From Alkalimonas cellulosilytica (GTDB lineage Bacteria; Pseudomonadota; Gammaproteobacteria; Enterobacterales; Alteromonadaceae): a stretch of DNA of 64,000 nucleotides. A program made the position numbers and the translations under genes. A model generated the notes under the pieces. The model had not been told where the DNA came from, did no database searches, and saw only the letters and a program-made list of their open reading frames with translations. Below, in pieces: positions 61,242 to 64,000 of the stretch. Within the stretch, counting starts at the first letter, position 1, and every line of letters starts with the position of its first letter. The stretch is from NCBI RefSeq assembly GCF_036325985.1, contig NZ_JAUHLI010000007.1, positions 62,001 through 126,000 on the forward strand, in the 5' to 3' direction.

Positions 61242-61265
61242 CTTCAGGCTCTGACCCCGAAGGTT
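61242..61265. repeat. Family 2 palindrome, copy D, at the cysD fragment breakpoint
   Basis: CTTCAGGCTCTGACCCCGAAGGTT ends immediately before the first base matching cysD (61266). Confidence 0.65.
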
Positions 61266-61490
61266 CCGATCGCGAAAAGCAATCATCTCCGCAAATTTCC
61301 AGGTGGTATCGATGTGCAGCAGCGGGAAAGGAATTTTTGCCGGATAAAAGGCTTTGCGCGCCAGATGCAGCAATACCGACGAGTCTTTGCCCACCGAATA
61401 CAGCATCACCGGCTTGTCGAATTCGGCCGCCACTTCCCGGAATATATGGATGGCCTCACTTTCCAGTACAGCAAGATGGGTTGCATGCAT
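61266..61490 (-). pseudogene. Truncated duplicate of cysD (first 75 codons)
   Basis: Residues 1-75 match intact CysD with four differences, all within the first seven residues (MHATHLA against MNLSHLT); DNA differences elsewhere are few. It includes the PP-loop but lacks the remaining three quarters. The frame then runs into the family 2 repeat. It directly follows the sulfotransferase gene, which suggests that this was the original junction and that the AbiE segment now separates it from the intact cysD. Confidence 0.9.
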
Positions 61491-62188
61491 CAGCCGGCAC
61501 TCAAGGTTCGGTTTAACTGAAAGGCCTGCATGCTATCGCGCAGCTCGTCGCTGGCATCCAGCCCCAGCCAGTGGATAAAAGACGGAATAATATCGCCCTG
61601 CTGCTGCATCTGCGCATCGTAATCGATGATGGTGATGGCCTCCGGGCCAAAGGCAGCCGTATAGGCAGCAATTAGCGCATCGTAATCGGTCAGCCAGGTA
61701 TCGTCTTCGACATAAAGTGCCGACCAATAATCTTTGGATGGCCGCCGGCCCAGTTTTTTCGCCAGCTGCGCCCGGTAGGACGCCAGATACTGCGATTTAT
61801 CGCGCAGGTACAACACAATCTTAATGTCGCTGGCAACCCCAGCGAGTAGATCTTTTAGCAGCACCAGCTCGTCTTCAAAGCGCAGCAACGATAGCCCCTC
61901 GGTGCTGATCACCTTATCCAGCCCCGGTTGTTCGGCGGCAAAAGCAACCAGCCGCTGCTTCACCTGGCTGTAGTAATCGGCCGGAAAAGCTTTAATCGCC
62001 TGGCGGGCAAAGGAGTCGCGGTTTGGCCGCATGGTGGCCAGGTAACATTCAATGTGGTTGTTCGGAAAATGCAGGCCACGGTAATAGTGCCGGCCATTGG
62101 CCAGCAGCCAGCTGCGCTGTGAATTCAGCCAGCGCTGCAGCGAGGTAGAACCGGTTTTATGGCTGCCAATATGCAGGTACAGCGTCAT
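61490..62188 (-). CDS. PAPS-dependent sulfotransferase
   Basis: 232 residues. The 5'-phosphosulfate-binding motif LHIGSHKTGSTSLQRWLNSQ is at residues 5-24, and IKIVLYLRDKSQYLASYRAQ provides the 3'-phosphate-binding Arg/Ser region (about 122-141). Such enzymes transfer sulfate from PAPS to glycans or other acceptors. Its neighbours make PAPS, so a surface polysaccharide is a likely acceptor; this is inference. The stop codon TGA overlaps the cysD-fragment ATG by one to a few bases. Confidence 0.85.
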   Translation of the reverse strand: MTLYLHIGSHKTGSTSLQRWLNSQRSWLLANGRHYYRGLHFPNNHIECYLATMRPNRDSFARQAIKAFPADYYSQVKQRLVAFAAEQPGLDKVISTEGLSLLRFEDELVLLKDLLAGVASDIKIVLYLRDKSQYLASYRAQLAKKLGRRPSKDYWSALYVEDDTWLTDYDALIAAYTAAFGPEAITIIDYDAQMQQQGDIIPSFIHWLGLDASDELRDSMQAFQLNRTLSAG

Positions 62189-62290
62189 GCAAAAACCCCG
62201 GAAACAGAAAAAGGCTATTGTACGGTGCTTTGCCTTGCTTTTACAGCCTATCGCAGCACTTAAGCGGCAACGGCCAGCCTTGCAGGCATA

Positions 62291-62315
62291 AAAAAACGCC
62301 CCGCAGGGCGTTTTT
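62291..62315. terminator. Bidirectional intrinsic terminator
   Basis: ACGCCC and GGGCGT pair around CGCA, with an A-run before and a T-run after. It serves the surface-protein gene on the minus strand; the plus-strand orientation also reads as a terminator. Confidence 0.88.
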
Positions 62316-62342
62316 CACAGCGTATAACCAACCGGCTAAACG

Positions 62343-63833
62343 TTAAGGTCTGCCGTTAGAATCGTTCACAACAACCAGACGGTCACCGTTGCCACGCTGG
62401 TAAGCAGAGTAAACAGTAACGTCGTCAGCTGGTACGTTGGTCACCAGAGTCAGGCCAACAGCGAAGTTGCCTGGGCCAGACAGGTTCACACCTTTGGCAA
62501 CCATGGCATTACGGATAGCTGAGTTCAGTGAAGTTACTGTACGAGCATTCGATACACCAACTTTACCCAGATCCAGAGTTTGACCATTAACAACCGCAGT
62601 TGCAGTGATATCACCAGACTGGGTGCCTTTGTTGGTCAGCTGAATGGTTTGCTCAGCAGTTGGTCCGTACAGCATGTAAGGGATGTAAACTTGCGAACCG
62701 TTCAGAGTCCACTGACCAGCAGCAACTGGGCCAACAGTAGTTGTACGAGTTGGGCCACCAACATTATAAGTGAAGTCACCAGTGAAGGTGTAAGAACCAG
62801 TTGGCAATGTGCCAGGAGCAACATCAACACCGCCGACCGCAGCCGCACCTTGCTTCACATTAAAGGTGATTGTAACGTCTTGGGTTACACCAGCAGCAGT
62901 GCTAGGACAATCAAAAGTCATGCTGCCAGCAGTGAAAGTAACATCAGTACCATCAGTTACACCAGCACAACCAGTGATAGCAACAACATCAGCACGTGCT
63001 TGAACACCCGGTACATTGGCATCAGTGTCAACAACCCAAGAGAAGTCACCAGTTACAGTGTGTGTCACTGTAGATGCGGTCACAGGCAGAATGAAGTCAA
63101 TCCACACCGGATCAGCAGCAGTACCAATATTCAGCTCATCACGCAGACCTTGACGAACAACTAAACGCGACTCGATGTTAGACAACGGCGCTGCAGCAAC
63201 AAAGTTGCGACGATTGTTGTTCACATCAATGGTAGAGTTCATAGCAGTGCCGATAGCACCAACAAACTCAGATGCTACGTGTACCAGCTTAACTGAAGAC
63301 TTCTGACCTTGGTCAATGGCTACACCATTAGAAGTTTGTGCAGCGTAAGATGCTGTCAAACCGCCGTTAGACAGAACTTTTGCCGCATTTACCGCGAAGT
63401 TCGCACCATTGGCGATGGTGAATTTCTGACCAACAGTAGAAAGAGCACCGTTCACTTCAGTAACACGGTAGGTTACGCTGTTTGCAGTAGTGCTTAACAA
63501 ACCTAATGCAAGCGTAGAACCACCAACGTTGGGATCTGGCAAACCATCAGCATCCAAAGTATCAGAAGTAGTGATGGTACTGCGGAATTGGTTAGCAGCA
63601 ATAGCATCAGTATCGAAAGTGATGGTGATGATATCACCAACCGCATACTCGGCACCCAGTTCAACAACAAAGTTTTCACGCGGCAGGTTGAAGTTGGTTG
63701 TAGTGTTGCTCAGGCGCTCTGTAGACACAGCAACGCGAGTACTTTCGTCAACCAAGTTCACTGCGGCCATAGCGTTTACTGACAAACCAGCAAGCGCAGC
63801 AGCGACTAAAGTTTTTTTAAACATGTTCGTCAT
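62343..63833 (-). CDS. Secreted surface-layer-like beta-rich protein
   Basis: 496 residues from ATG 63833, chosen because GGAG lies 6 bp upstream. Signal peptide MFKKTLVAAALAGLSVNAMA, then a Thr/Val/Ala/Gly/Asn-rich protein with few charged residues and almost no Cys (one close pair, CAGVTDG and FDCPST). Composition, strong promoter and terminator fit an abundant surface or S-layer-type protein like those of Pseudoalteromonas relatives; family membership is not proven. No anchoring domain is recognised. Confidence 0.65.
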   Translation of the reverse strand: MTNMFKKTLVAAALAGLSVNAMAAVNLVDESTRVAVSTERLSNTTTNFNLPRENFVVELGAEYAVGDIITITFDTDAIAANQFRSTITTSDTLDADGLPDPNVGGSTLALGLLSTTANSVTYRVTEVNGALSTVGQKFTIANGANFAVNAAKVLSNGGLTASYAAQTSNGVAIDQGQKSSVKLVHVASEFVGAIGTAMNSTIDVNNNRRNFVAAAPLSNIESRLVVRQGLRDELNIGTAADPVWIDFILPVTASTVTHTVTGDFSWVVDTDANVPGVQARADVVAITGCAGVTDGTDVTFTAGSMTFDCPSTAAGVTQDVTITFNVKQGAAAVGGVDVAPGTLPTGSYTFTGDFTYNVGGPTRTTTVGPVAAGQWTLNGSQVYIPYMLYGPTAEQTIQLTNKGTQSGDITATAVVNGQTLDLGKVGVSNARTVTSLNSAIRNAMVAKGVNLSGPGNFAVGLTLVTNVPADDVTVYSAYQRGNGDRLVVVNDSNGRP

Positions 63834-63920
63834 GTCTTTCTCCAATTTCATGAAATTTGAGATGTAGGCTTCGTGCCCTTTCTCATTAGTATACCAACCG
63901 CTCTAGAACGGCCGAATTTG

Positions 63921-63949
63921 ATTATCATGAATGCCAATTACTATGTCAA
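63921..63949 (-). promoter_or_regulatory. Strong sigma70 promoter of the surface-protein gene
   Basis: On the minus strand TTGACA (63949-63944) and GATAAT (63926-63921) are separated by exactly 17 bp, about 90 bp upstream of the ATG at 63833. Confidence 0.8.
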
Positions 63950-64000
63950 TCGAATAAAAGGCATTTTTTTGTTCTACAAACAGAAAGTTGCAATAAATGA

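Noticed and set aside
61146..61265. Continuation of the truncated cysD frame as a novel protein
   Set aside because: The 38 to 40 codons past the breakpoint match nothing in CysD and pass through a repeat; chance open frame.

Overview
The window is a chromosomal segment of a gammaproteobacterium. Housekeeping gene order (sdhCD/gltA; csdA-csdE with tcdA; kdsB-ycaR-lpxK-msbA-comEC; lolCDE; mfd-csiV) and protein sequences suggest an Alteromonadales-type aquatic organism in the Rheinheimera/Alishewanella/Arsukibacterium neighbourhood. That placement is inference from gene content; no marker could be searched. No rRNA, tRNA, CRISPR array or complete insertion sequence was recognised.

Layout. 1-22.9 kb is core: sdhD (partial) and sdhC diverge from gltA; then cysteine desulfurase csdA-csdE, a kinase-fold protein, and tcdA facing them; a minus-strand envelope block (RluA-type pseudouridine synthase, kdsB, ycaR, lpxK, msbA, comEC); a DUF2062 protein; lolC-lolD-lolE; a PilZ-like protein, agmatine deiminase, mfd and csiV. 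22.9-44 kb is a surface polysaccharide locus: YlqF-type GTPase, Wzx-like flippase and pyruvyl transferase on the plus strand, then on the minus strand the gfcABCD (yjbEFGH) homologues, a PglF/WbpM-type dehydratase, a DegT aminotransferase, an initiating sugar-phosphate transferase, KpsC and four large glycosyltransferase/LicD proteins. 44-48.2 kb holds gpsA, a Tat-exported PhoD phosphatase and a metallo-beta-lactamase/beta-CASP RNase.

48.2-61.5 kb is a patchwork. Toxin-antitoxin modules (PemK/MazF-like, HipBA, AbiE, and a BrnT remnant) alternate with ordinary genes: a methyltransferase/P-loop fusion, an orphan GspG pseudopilin, a glycerophosphodiester phosphodiesterase and the sulfate-activation operon cysD-cysN-permease-cysC. 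A four-helix-bundle (23S rRNA intervening-sequence type) gene lies between arrays of 7-bp repeats in opposite orientation. Each of the three intact toxin-antitoxin modules is bracketed by a partial duplication of a neighbouring gene: 64 bp of the four-helix-bundle 3' end, the first 20 bp of the phosphodiesterase gene, and the first 75 codons of cysD. Two families of short palindromes recur here, one of them at the truncation points. I consider this region the most interesting part of the window.

61.5-64 kb holds a sulfotransferase, probably the consumer of PAPS made by the CysDNC operon (no cysH/I/J is seen), and a secreted surface-layer-like protein with a consensus promoter. A plausible overall picture is a cell that makes a capsule-type glycan, possibly pyruvylated and sulfated, with defence and toxin modules added beside the sulfation genes.
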